The notes beneath the pieces are model-generated. The model did not search any database. It had not been told where the DNA came from and saw only the letters and a list, made by a program, of their open reading frames with translations. 64,000 bases of DNA from Chryseobacterium tagetis (GTDB lineage: Bacteria; Bacteroidota; Bacteroidia; Flavobacteriales; Weeksellaceae), in contig NZ_JAERSE020000004.1 in assembly GCF_016735585.2 (NCBI RefSeq), forward strand, positions 1 through 64,000, in the 5' to 3' direction. A program made the translations under genes and the position numbers. The stretch's first letter is position 1. The number at the start of each line of letters is the position of its first letter. Positions 47,875 to 55,864 of this stretch are shown piece after piece.

Positions 47875-48651
47875 TTATAAATATCCCCACAAGAAACATT
47901 TTTTCACAAGCTCCAAGAGATTTTTTGATTCTGTTTTTTGTAGAATATTTTTGCGGTGTGTCCTCGCAGTGTAAAAAGAAATGTTCAAAACTTTTGAAAT
48001 TTGTGAAGCGGAATACCCTTTTGCAATATATCCCAAAACCTCTACTTCACGTTTAGTAAGCTTATTCTGTGGAAGTATTTTTCCTTTCTGATAATGCATC
48101 TGGTGAAAATCTTTTCGGTTTCCTATTCCCGAAATAAGGACTGTGTATGAATTTTCTTGAGTAAAATGTGAAATATTGGTGTGGATATTTACAGCTTGTA
48201 AAAGTTTACCTTCTTTATCCTTCAATGTATGTATTGCCTGATGATGAAACATTTCATAGTTTCCTTTTTCTGTTTTCATTCGGAAACAATAGCTGGATTT
48301 CAATTCTTGCTGATATGCAAAACCATCAATTTCAAGCATCTTTTCCAGACACATCCTTTCTGCTTCCATTACAAAATCCATATCATCCGGATGAACCAAA
48401 TCCAAAACTTCTTTCAAGTGGAGAGGATATTTTTTCAGACCGTGCATTGCCAGAATATTTTCGTGATGATTGGTAAGTGTGCTGTCAGTAATATTAAGTA
48501 CATAGTAGTAAAATCTACCGACAGAAAACATATCAGCAATAAGCTTTTCTATTGGTGGCGATGCTAGAATTTGCTTTTTATTATTAAAAAAATCAGAATA
48601 ACCGTTCCAAACTTTTTGTAACACGTGATCTTGAGAGGCATTCTTTTCCAT
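47875..48651 (-). CDS. PAS/LuxR-type transcriptional regulator
   Basis: A 258-residue regulator with a PAS-like sensory part (about 55-165; HPDDMDFVMEAERMCLEKML) and a C-terminal LuxR helix-turn-helix (LTKREVEVLGYIAKGYSASQISKVLNISFYTARTHRKNIL, about 195-235). No phosphoacceptor domain. It is divergent from the array of small secreted proteins, with a 107-base gap, and is the natural candidate to control them. The PAS ligand is unknown. Confidence 0.83.
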   Translation of the reverse strand: MEKNASQDHVLQKVWNGYSDFFNNKKQILASPPIEKLIADMFSVGRFYYYVLNITDSTLTNHHENILAMHGLKKYPLHLKEVLDLVHPDDMDFVMEAERMCLEKMLEIDGFAYQQELKSSYCFRMKTEKGNYEMFHHQAIHTLKDKEGKLLQAVNIHTNISHFTQENSYTVLISGIGNRKDFHQMHYQKGKILPQNKLTKREVEVLGYIAKGYSASQISKVLNISFYTARTHRKNILQKTESKNLLELVKKCFLWGYL

Positions 48652-48758
48652 TACTAGTTTTTAGTAAAAATAGTTAAAATTTGTTAAAAAATACAACAAT
48701 TGTGGTATTGTTAAGCATTTACTATTAGTGGAAATTTGTGTAAAATAATATTTGACAA

Positions 48759-49172
48759 ATGAGAAAATTGATAACAATCTTCGCAATATTTTTCGTGGTA
48801 ATTACGAACGCTCAAACATTTGACGAAACGGTAAATTACATCAACAATTTCTTAAAGGAATACCCGGATGTTAGCTGGGTTCCTTCAAGTAGTTCTTCTG
48901 CATATTTTGCTGATAGAGTAATAGTAACAAAAAACGGAAAAGTAACTTTTATGCATACATTCTCTGGTGGTTCTGAAGATTCAACTGGTTTTTTTAATGT
49001 TTTTGATTTTCAAAAATTTAATGAAAGCGGAGAAGTCTTAGAATTGTGGGATAGTAACAACAAAAGAATTGGAGGATTTTACAGATTTCCCTCAAACTAT
49101 ATTTCAAAAATTGAGAAAGCCTTTAAACATCTTCAGACCCTGTGTACAAAGGAGAAAGATCTTTTTGAATAA
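48759..49172 (+). CDS. Small secreted protein, array member 1
   Basis: 137 residues with a signal peptide (1-19, ends TNAQ). The mature protein begins TFDETVNYINNFLKEYP and ends FKHLQTLCTKEKDLFE. The start block (E-TV-YI) and the closing HLxxLC block recur in the proteins at 49194, 50565 and 51128, so they are paralogues. No known domain. It is the first of seven same-strand genes and starts 107 bases from the LuxR regulator. Confidence 0.72.
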   Translation: MRKLITIFAIFFVVITNAQTFDETVNYINNFLKEYPDVSWVPSSSSSAYFADRVIVTKNGKVTFMHTFSGGSEDSTGFFNVFDFQKFNESGEVLELWDSNNKRIGGFYRFPSNYISKIEKAFKHLQTLCTKEKDLFE

Positions 49173-49193
49173 CTTTTAAGAACAAGTAAAATT

Positions 49194-49637
49194 ATGACAA
49201 AATTAATGACAATTCTCGCAATATTCTTTGGATTAGGAATTGCGGAGGCACAGACAAAACAGGAAACGATGGCGTGGATAAAAGAGAAAATTGAGAAATA
49301 TGGCAGTTATACAAACGATGTTAATATTTCTTTATATGCTAAGGTAATTTATATCAATGCCTGTGAAATTTCTTTCAAAGTTTCGTGGAAAAATTGGGAA
49401 GGAGACTGGGAGAAATCATATGCATTTCCAACTGACAACATAGATTTTGTCTATTCTTATGGAATTAAATTTAATGCAGATGTTGTACATTATTCCAACA
49501 CATATCTAACTCAAGACAAGGCAATTGATAAGGTAGATGTCTTGCAGTTTAATCGGGAAGCGAATCTTGATGAAAGGTTTGAAAAAGCACTGAAACATCT
49601 CGCGACTTTTTGCGAAAAGAAAAAAGAAACATTCTAA
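49194..49637 (+). CDS. Small secreted protein, array member 2
   Basis: 147 residues. The signal peptide MTKLMTILAIFFGLGIAEAQ is nearly identical to that of the next gene, showing recent duplication of this end. The mature part begins TKQETMAWIKEKIEKYG and ends FEKALKHLATFCEKKKE, the paralogous HLxxFC block. Likely periplasmic or surface located; role unknown. Confidence 0.72.
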   Translation: MTKLMTILAIFFGLGIAEAQTKQETMAWIKEKIEKYGSYTNDVNISLYAKVIYINACEISFKVSWKNWEGDWEKSYAFPTDNIDFVYSYGIKFNADVVHYSNTYLTQDKAIDKVDVLQFNREANLDERFEKALKHLATFCEKKKETF

Positions 49638-49662
49638 ACTAACTTTTTAAAACAGATATATT

Positions 49663-50067
49663 ATGGCAAAATTAATGACAGTTCTCGCAATATTCTTCGG
49701 ATTAGGAATTGCGGATGCACAGGAAAAGTTTAGCACTTTTTACATTTATAATTACTTCAATACCGCTGATGTAAAAACGGCGGTTTTCACACCAATTGTT
49801 GCAATACAGGTAGAAGATGCCGGAAACTGGAAGATACAGCAAGATATACGCAATCAGTTCAAAACATATCTGACTAATTATGTGAAAGATAAAATGAAAA
49901 TTAATGTTGAGGAGGGAGGTTTTTTTGGATTGTCTGATGTTTGGCAGCGTTCTGTGGAAATGGACAGGGAACACGCATTAGAATATGCAGCACAATACCA
50001 AAAAGACAAAAAAATATTGTTTACAGGTCAGGATTTTAATTTTAAATATGTGAAAACAATAAAATGA
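49663..50067 (+). CDS. Small secreted protein, array member 3 (second family)
   Basis: 134 residues. Signal peptide MAKLMTVLAIFFGLGIADAQ matches array member 2 but the mature part differs (STFYIYNYFNTADVKTAVFTPIV; NQFKTYLTNYVKDKMKIN). It resembles array member 4 at 50092: both have a Tyr-Phe start, a strand ending TPV/TPI and a helix with ELEKYM or FKTYLT. Therefore signal peptide and mature domains have been exchanged between families. Confidence 0.68.
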   Translation: MAKLMTVLAIFFGLGIADAQEKFSTFYIYNYFNTADVKTAVFTPIVAIQVEDAGNWKIQQDIRNQFKTYLTNYVKDKMKINVEEGGFFGLSDVWQRSVEMDREHALEYAAQYQKDKKILFTGQDFNFKYVKTIK

Positions 50068-50091
50068 ATTGATAATTAAATATTTATTACA

Positions 50092-50499
50092 ATGGCTACA
50101 AAAGTATTAAAGAGAGGTTTGGCAACGGCAATGGTGCTATTTTCATTATTAATGGGAAACACAACAAAAGCCCAAGAAACGAAAACGGTGTATTACTTCG
50201 GGATGTCTGTCCTCAAGAACAAAAACTTTGCGGTAACACCAGTGATTTCCAGTACCATTCTGGCAACAAATTATGTCGCAACCTGCCGCAATGAACTGGA
50301 AAAGTATATGATGGATTACATCCCTGCCGAAACCAGCCACGAAATTGACTGGAGCAATCGTAGTACGGCGACCTCTACATTGGGTGGCACAAGCTATTCT
50401 GATGCTTCAAAAACGCGCTTGGAATTTATCAATAAATACAAAAACTATGGTTACAATATAGTTTACCTCAGCAATATGGATTTCCGTTGCAGCCAGTAA
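50092..50499 (+). CDS. Small secreted protein, array member 4 (second family)
   Basis: 135 residues with signal peptide (about 1-27, ending KAQ). The mature part KTVYYFGMSVLKNKNFAVTPVISSTILA then EKYMMDYIPAETSHEIDW is related to array member 3. It ends NIVYLSNMDFRCSQ. Not recognised. Confidence 0.68.
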   Translation: MATKVLKRGLATAMVLFSLLMGNTTKAQETKTVYYFGMSVLKNKNFAVTPVISSTILATNYVATCRNELEKYMMDYIPAETSHEIDWSNRSTATSTLGGTSYSDASKTRLEFINKYKNYGYNIVYLSNMDFRCSQ

Positions 50500-50564
50500 C
50501 GCTAAAAAACTATGAAAACTCAAATTTTATAATAGAAAAGTTAATTTTTAAAATAAATAAAACA

Positions 50565-51101
50565 ATGAAAAGTAAAATTCTATTGCTGCTTCTGCTTTGG
50601 GTGGGAGCAGTTTGGGGGCAGGCAAAACCGACAAAAGAGGAAACGGAAAATTACATCGTTAATTTTTTTAAAAATAAAAATTTTGCAATCCTTAAACAAA
50701 AAGTTTCGAATACCGACGAAGTTATAAGCACTGAAAATTCTTGCGAAGATATTGTTTTTAATGGCTGCGAAATGGTTTTAAAATTTAAACAAACCTCAAA
50801 AGTTGATAACGATGACTTTCTCATAGGCGTTCTTTTTGTAAAACTCACTTTTCCTATGAATTTGGTTGAATCAATAAAAAAAGACGGAAATTACATTGAT
50901 TTTGCGACAGGCAAAGATGCAATTTCGGTTTTTGCATCAAGTAATGACAGTTATTACAAAGGTTTTACTGGGGATTTAAAAAAACAGACCTATTCTCTTT
51001 TATGCAATTCAAATTCAACCGGAGATATAGACAAACTTGTAAAAGGGCTCAACTACCTCCGAAAACTCTGCGGCGCATCGGAACCTATTTCTTTTGATTA
51101 A
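50565..51101 (+). CDS. Small secreted protein, array member 5
   Basis: From the ATG at 50565 there are 178 residues with signal peptide MKSKILLLLLLWVGAVWGQ; an earlier in-frame start at 50487 would overlap the previous gene by 13 bases and bury the signal. The mature start AKPTKEETENYIVNFFKN and the end LVKGLNYLRKLCGASEPISFD are shared with array member 6, whose last eight residues are nearly identical (APEPISFD). Function unknown. Confidence 0.72.
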   Translation: MKSKILLLLLLWVGAVWGQAKPTKEETENYIVNFFKNKNFAILKQKVSNTDEVISTENSCEDIVFNGCEMVLKFKQTSKVDNDDFLIGVLFVKLTFPMNLVESIKKDGNYIDFATGKDAISVFASSNDSYYKGFTGDLKKQTYSLLCNSNSTGDIDKLVKGLNYLRKLCGASEPISFD

Positions 51102-51127
51102 CAAGATAATTTTAAAATTTCTACATT

Positions 51128-51697
51128 ATGAAGTATTTATTCACACTTTTCGCAATATTATTCGGAATATTTGTAAGTGCGCAGGCGAAACCGACAAAAG
51201 AGGAAACCGTAAAATACATCAAAAATATAGTTGATAGATTTGATTTAACTTATGGTGCAGGTGAAACGTCATTTCTGAAACATTATAATTTTAGCAACAA
51301 GATAGCTTTTCAAGATTGCTACGTCGTTATTGAACAGCAATTGGTTTACAATGACGATTGGAAATCAGGGTACAAATCAGATTTTGTCCGTGTTGTAACT
51401 AAGTCCTTTGATTTAAAAGACATTGAGCAAGTTGGAGAGATAACATTCAGCCCTGAAAAAGAAAGTACAACCGCACGCTATGGAATCACGTTTCACTCTA
51501 AAAGTGGTGAAAAACTGATAGAGGAAAACACATCTACGAAAGGCATTGAAAATAATAGAGATGCCAATCGCAACAATTCCGAGTCTGAATCAGAAACGTT
51601 TTTGTTTGTAGAATTAGCCGACCGTGAAAAACTAATAAAAGCCTTCAATCATTTGCGAAAACTTTGCAATGCACCAGAACCTATTTCTTTCGATTAA
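51128..51697 (+). CDS. Small secreted protein, array member 6
   Basis: 189 residues; signal peptide MKYLFTLFAILFGIFVSAQ. The mature start AKPTKEETVKYIKNIVDRF is the same as in array member 5, and the end is NHLRKLCNAPEPISFD. The middle is diverged and contains a polar, asparagine-rich loop (GIENNRDANRNNSESESE). Fast divergence between conserved ends points to selection or gene conversion in the array. Confidence 0.72.
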   Translation: MKYLFTLFAILFGIFVSAQAKPTKEETVKYIKNIVDRFDLTYGAGETSFLKHYNFSNKIAFQDCYVVIEQQLVYNDDWKSGYKSDFVRVVTKSFDLKDIEQVGEITFSPEKESTTARYGITFHSKSGEKLIEENTSTKGIENNRDANRNNSESESETFLFVELADREKLIKAFNHLRKLCNAPEPISFD

Positions 51698-51819
51698 CTA
51701 AAATTACCTTTAAAATTATAATATTATGAAAATTCCATGCTCTCTGCAGTCTCCCGACTCCAGAGCAGTATGAAAAAATATTTCCTTTCAAAACGTCCAA
51801 AATCTTTAAAATAAAAAAA

Positions 51820-52239
51820 ATGAAACCGAATTTCAAAATCCTTCTGCTACTTACATTTGCCAATCTTGTCAATGCGCAAAAAACTTTTTTTCTCGGTACT
51901 TTCCGTGCACAAGGAACTGGCAAAAACTACTGGTGCCTGAACGCAGGCAATTATGTTCTTAAAGAAGTTGCCAACTTAAACGAATACGATAATTTAAAAA
52001 AAGAATTTTATAGCACGCATAAAAACGAATGGCCCTTTACAACATCTATAAAAGGAAACCGCCCGTTTATCATTTTCAAATCCAAGACCAGGAACAGCTC
52101 TGAAAACTGCGATGTTTCCACCACTGGATATATTCAGGCAGATTCTATGGGAAAAATACAGGAGATTCTCGCTCAGAGAAAAACGGAATACAAATTCATA
52201 GAAGAACCTCAGATTTTGTACACCTATAATGCAAATTGA
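51820..52239 (+). CDS. Small secreted protein, array member 7
   Basis: 139 residues with signal peptide MKPNFKILLLLTFANLVNAQ. The mature part KTFFLGTFRAQGTGKNYWCLN and KKEFYSTHKNEWPF is only distantly like array members 3 and 4. Two cysteines could form a disulfide. Just upstream (51726-51773) is a 15-codon frame beginning MKIPCSLQSPDSRAV, perhaps a remnant of another array member. Confidence 0.62.
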   Translation: MKPNFKILLLLTFANLVNAQKTFFLGTFRAQGTGKNYWCLNAGNYVLKEVANLNEYDNLKKEFYSTHKNEWPFTTSIKGNRPFIIFKSKTRNSSENCDVSTTGYIQADSMGKIQEILAQRKTEYKFIEEPQILYTYNAN

Positions 52240-52489
52240 AATGAAACCATCAAAATTGCTATTTGGGAAAAACTACTACGTTCTATATATAAAAAACATA
52301 CCCTTACTTTTCTTTAGGATGTTTTTGAAAAGAGATTGCGAAAATGAACTACAAAAAATTTATTTTTCTTTAAATTAATATGAATTAGTCAATACTTAAT
52401 CTAACAGTTGTCAACACATCGAATAAATTTAAAACACATTAAATATCGACTAATTATGTAATTCGAAAATCAAGCATCCTAGACAAAGT

Positions 52490-52750
52490 TTATATGTTAT
52501 TTTTTTCCAAATCCTTTTCAAGTTTGGATTCCAATAAAGTTGGTTGTTTTTTAATATCCGATAAAATTTTTTCTAGATTATTTATTAATTCTTCTGTATT
52601 CCCGTAATTATCTAAAGCAACCGGATCTTCTGTCCACGAAATAATTTTTCCAGTTTTTTCGTTGAAATAAACTTAGTGCACTCCATAAAAAGGGGTTTCG
52701 ATTGTTCCTGTATTGATAATCTGATAACGCCAAAAAGTTATATTTTCCAT
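52490..52750 (-). pseudogene. Small gene with an in-frame stop (duplicated family)
   Basis: The frame starts MENITFWRYQIINTGTIETP and would encode 86 residues ending KLEKDLEKNNI, but codon 26 (52675-52673) is TAA. The part downstream of the stop, YFNEKTGKIISWTEDPVALDNYGN, is the segment repeated at 47377-47566. It seems to be an immunity-like or phage-like small protein gene in decay. No known domain. Confidence 0.68.
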
Positions 52751-52806
52751 TGATATTTATTTAAAAAAAAATGCTTACTTTTAACAAAGAAAAAACAGGA
52801 TTTATA

Positions 52807-52850
52807 AAATCTGAACAGCTTAACGGCAGGATTTACAAAATCTGAACAGT
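52807..52850. repeat. Short tandem element CTGAACAGCTTAACGGCAGGATTTA
   Basis: AAATCTGAACAGCTTAACGG and the following GCAGGATTTA at 52807-52836, then a partial second unit, resemble 47321-47349. The repeat lies upstream of the stop-containing gene; the other copy lies past the end of its truncated relative, so each copy marks one edge of a duplicated unit. Confidence 0.55.
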
Positions 52851-52942
52851 TTTTTCTTTTTAAGTTAAAAATAAACTTACAAAAATCCATCTCAATAATT
52901 TTAGAGATGGATTTTTAGTCTTAAAGACAACAATTCAAATAA

Positions 52943-53701
52943 TTAATTAACTATAAATTTATGTGTCGTATTTTCTGATTTAAGAAAATACATACCCTTC
53001 AGTAGATTATCTATTAATATTGAATTGCTTTTTAAGTTTGATTTCTTTATCAGCCTTCCTTCACTATTATAAATAAAAACTTCATTTACCTTTTTATTAA
53101 GATACAGATATTCACTATTTTTAATTGGATTAGGATAAATTGAAAGTTGAGCCACCTTATCAATTTCACTAATTCCCAAATTTGAATAACATGTCCAAGA
53201 AAGATTATCAATAGCAACTCTTTGCCCGGTATTAGGATTTACAAGCTTAATAATGATATTTCCTGCGATATTTATATTATCAAGTGTTGTTGTCACAACT
53301 CCGGAATTAAAAGGTATTGTTCCAACTTGGATATCGTTAATTTCCAAAATAAGGTTTCCCGGATTTCCTGAAAATTTTAATTGTGTAGTGACAGTAAGAC
53401 TTTTAATTCCTCCTGTAATAATAGAACTCGTAAGACTACCATTTCTGATAACAATTGCTTTACTATTAATTGTTTGATCGGTTCGGGAATCAGAAGCCGT
53501 CCATGTGATATTATTATTTACCCAGCTGTTTGTTTCAAAAGAACTGGAGCTTGTAGGAATATTTTCAAAATTTTCTGATCCGCAAGAAAAGAACATTTTA
53601 AAATTCTGATCAGCAATTTCCTGATTGATTGAATTGCAGTAAAGCGCATTAGAACAAAGTATTAATGCACTGGTAATTAGTAAATTGATTTTGTTTTTCA
53701 T
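52943..53701 (-). CDS. Secreted protein with T9SS sorting domain
   Basis: From ATG 53701: a signal peptide (MKNKINLLITSALILCSNAL), a beta-sandwich-like middle (FETNSWVNNNITWTASDSRTD; LEINDIQVGTIPFNSG) and a type A type IX secretion sorting domain at the end (LSIYPNPIKNSEYLYLNKK ... GMYFLKSENTTHKFIVN). It will be exported through T9SS and anchored or released at the surface. The middle resembles carbohydrate-binding or DNA/RNA-endonuclease-associated beta domains found in flavobacterial nucleases, but no catalytic motif is present. Confidence 0.83.
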   Translation of the reverse strand: MKNKINLLITSALILCSNALYCNSINQEIADQNFKMFFSCGSENFENIPTSSSSFETNSWVNNNITWTASDSRTDQTINSKAIVIRNGSLTSSIITGGIKSLTVTTQLKFSGNPGNLILEINDIQVGTIPFNSGVVTTTLDNINIAGNIIIKLVNPNTGQRVAIDNLSWTCYSNLGISEIDKVAQLSIYPNPIKNSEYLYLNKKVNEVFIYNSEGRLIKKSNLKSNSILIDNLLKGMYFLKSENTTHKFIVN

Positions 53702-53866
53702 TTTAAAAAAATTTTTAATTAATACGTTAAAGAGTTTGTTTGGAGACATAAAAATCCAGACTCTGGATATTTCCAAAATTTTTATTATATCTGTTTATGT
53801 AATGTGAATGAATTAAGTAGCTTGACAGCTTCAAGTATTAAACCCCATATTTATACTATTGTATAA

Positions 53867-54052
53867 CTATAAAGATTTAGGTTTTTCGATTGGATAGTAT
53901 TTTTCTTCGTATTTTTTCACTAAAATTGAAAGCATTTCTAATTCGTTTGATTCTTTTGAGTCTGCTTTAATATTCTTCTGCAACAGCACATATATTCTTT
54001 CAATATATTCTTCGTACTGTTTTTCAGTTTTAATTGGCTTTACCATGTCCAT
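53867..54052 (-). CDS. COG5499-like antitoxin N-terminal half
   Basis: 61 residues: VKPIKTEKQYEEYIERIYVLL, then ELEMLSILVKKYEEKYYPIEKP. This matches the N-terminal region of HTH antitoxins of the COG5499 type, where a DNA-binding domain normally follows, but here the protein ends without one. Its start overlaps the HigA-like gene by 13 bases. The two may act as one split regulator. Confidence 0.65.
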   Translation of the reverse strand: MDMVKPIKTEKQYEEYIERIYVLLQKNIKADSKESNELEMLSILVKKYEEKYYPIEKPKSL

Positions 54053-54399
54053 TCAGATTTATCAAAATCATTTTCAAAATCATCAAAAAAGTCATCTTCT
54101 TCATCAGGCAATACTTTTAAGAATTCCTTTTCTTCCCTTTCTTTTTCATATCTTGAATTATAGACAGCTTGTAAACGAACCCAAAAAACAGGACTGCCTC
54201 CAAAGGCTTTTGAAATACTTATTGTTATAATATTCGTAATTGATCCTTTACCATTAATAATATCAGAAAGAGTTGCTTCTGTAATACCTAAAAGCTTTGA
54301 TGCCTCTTCAATATTCAGATTATTTGGTTCAATAATTAAATCATTTAGTATTTCTCCAGGATGCGTATTGTGCTTAATTACACGAACTAGAGGTTTCAT
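54040..54399 (-). CDS. higA: HigA-family antitoxin, orphan
   Basis: 119 residues: the XRE-type helix-turn-helix THPGEILNDLIIEPNNLNIEEASKLLGITEATLSDIINGKGSITNI (about 11-55) and the HigA continuation FGGSPVFWVRLQAVYNSRY. The C-terminus is acidic (EEDDFFDDFENDFDKSEW). HigB toxin genes normally precede higA; the upstream gene here is a 388-residue zinc-cluster/VSR-like nuclease instead, so either the toxin is lost or the neighbour has replaced it. Confidence 0.85.
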   Translation of the reverse strand: MKPLVRVIKHNTHPGEILNDLIIEPNNLNIEEASKLLGITEATLSDIINGKGSITNIITISISKAFGGSPVFWVRLQAVYNSRYEKEREEKEFLKVLPDEEDDFFDDFENDFDKSEWTW

Positions 54400-54418
54400 T
54401 AAGATAGATTTTATGTCG

Positions 54419-55585
54419 TTAACTTATTTTTTTGTTTGCTTCAAATCTCTTTTTAAACTTTATTCGTTTTGTCACAATTATCGAAACATAATTTACTTTA
54501 TAAACATTTAAAAAGTTATTGTCGTTTGCACAAGCTTCTTGACCCTTAGTTATTTTAGTAATTGAATCATCTATCAATTTCTCAATATTCTCGTATTCGT
54601 AAAAAGGAATTCTCAAGATATTTATCCTATTTTTCAAAGCGTATCTATTTTTAATCCAGTCGCATTTTATAGTTTTTTTAAAGCTTTTAAATCCTTTAAA
54701 ATAATCAACCGGATAATAGTGCTGATGTCCGTCAAACTCAATTATTAAATTCAGTTTTGGGATAAAAAAATCACATTTTAGTTCCTTTTCATTTTTCATT
54801 CCAGGGAATTTTTTTTGCTTTTTAAAAGTCAATTTTAGAAAGTTTAAATATTTAATGACTCTACTTTCACCAATCGTATCATTTGGATAACAAACTTTAC
54901 ACTTTACTGATGAAACGTACTTTTCCCTTTCCCATTCGGAACAACCACAATTTTTGCAAATTAATTCATAGAAAATAATACTTTTATCATTTCGATCTAT
55001 AGAACCGAAGAATGAAAAAGAGCTGTTCTTTTCTATTAAAATATTATTTATTTTTTCAATAAGATTTTCTCCAGCTTTCTTTTTGTATTCTCTCGTTTTA
55101 GCGCACTCCGGACAAATATTATTTTTTCCTATTGAAACTGCTGTTTGCGGATAAGGTTTTCTATGATGACCAAACAAATTACATTTCACCAGAACCATAC
55201 TGTTTTTGTCATTATGAAGATGATCTTCATATCTGATTACAATTTGCTTGTCCCGGATAACAGAATTCTTAGAACTTTTTATTCTAGTGTTTAGTTCTGA
55301 AACAGGAATACGGTTGTTACCACTTTGAATGATAGAAAGACACTCGGGACATTTTTTAGAACGTCTTAATATCCTTGCATCCTGAATATCCTGCTCAAAA
55401 GGTTCGCAGTTATGATCATTACAGTTTAGTAAAGCCCACTTTTTAAATTGATCACCTGAAGGCTTGTAATAAACATCAACGGGAGTATAAAAATGTTGAT
55501 TTTCAAGATGTAAAACCTTTAACTCTTCAAGAGAATTTTTACAAATATTGATTTGTTTTTCGGTCATTGTGAATGTATTTTCCAT
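54419..55585 (-). CDS. Zinc-cluster protein with VSR-like endonuclease domain
   Basis: 388 residues. At least four Cys pairs (CNDHNC, CPECLSI, CPECAKT, CKNCGCSEWE, CKVCYPND) in the first 235 residues form repeated zinc ribbons, then a PD-(D/E)XK domain resembling VSR/DUF559 nucleases: CDFFIPKLNLIIEFDGHQHYY near 280 gives the D...E-x-D core and FKKTIKCDWIKNRYALKNRI follows. Similar proteins occur in phages and mobile elements, as homing-type or mismatch endonucleases. It precedes higA by 20 bases and lies next to the coupling protein, in the mobile module. Confidence 0.75.
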   Translation of the reverse strand: MENTFTMTEKQINICKNSLEELKVLHLENQHFYTPVDVYYKPSGDQFKKWALLNCNDHNCEPFEQDIQDARILRRSKKCPECLSIIQSGNNRIPVSELNTRIKSSKNSVIRDKQIVIRYEDHLHNDKNSMVLVKCNLFGHHRKPYPQTAVSIGKNNICPECAKTREYKKKAGENLIEKINNILIEKNSSFSFFGSIDRNDKSIIFYELICKNCGCSEWEREKYVSSVKCKVCYPNDTIGESRVIKYLNFLKLTFKKQKKFPGMKNEKELKCDFFIPKLNLIIEFDGHQHYYPVDYFKGFKSFKKTIKCDWIKNRYALKNRINILRIPFYEYENIEKLIDDSITKITKGQEACANDNNFLNVYKVNYVSIIVTKRIKFKKRFEANKKIS

Positions 55586-55647
55586 ATTAAAAATTTTTAT
55601 AAAATTATTTCTTTAAATAAATTTTTTAATTTTTGTCAAAAAAGATT

Positions 55648-55824
55648 TCAATTATTTTCTGTAGTTCCAAATAAAGCCTTATCAAGTTCTTTATAATCAA
55701 CTTTCGGCTTTTCAGCTGTTGTTTTAACTGAATCTTTTGTTACTGCAATTGAGATCAAAAAGATCATTACAATTAATAGGGTTACAATGCCCCAAACTGA
55801 AATTTTGCTCTGTAGTATTTTCAT
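55648..55824 (-). CDS. Small single-pass membrane protein of the transfer module
   Basis: 58 residues starting MKILQSKISVWGIVTLLIVM, one transmembrane helix (about 9-27), then a polar part ending DYKELDKALFGTTENN. It lies between the coupling protein gene (41 bases) and the nuclease gene, in the same orientation. Likely a small accessory transfer or entry-exclusion-type protein; no family recognised. Confidence 0.6.
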   Translation of the reverse strand: MKILQSKISVWGIVTLLIVMIFLISIAVTKDSVKTTAEKPKVDYKELDKALFGTTENN

Positions 55825-55864
55825 AACTTTTTTGTTTTTTATAATTATTTAATGATTGTTTGAT

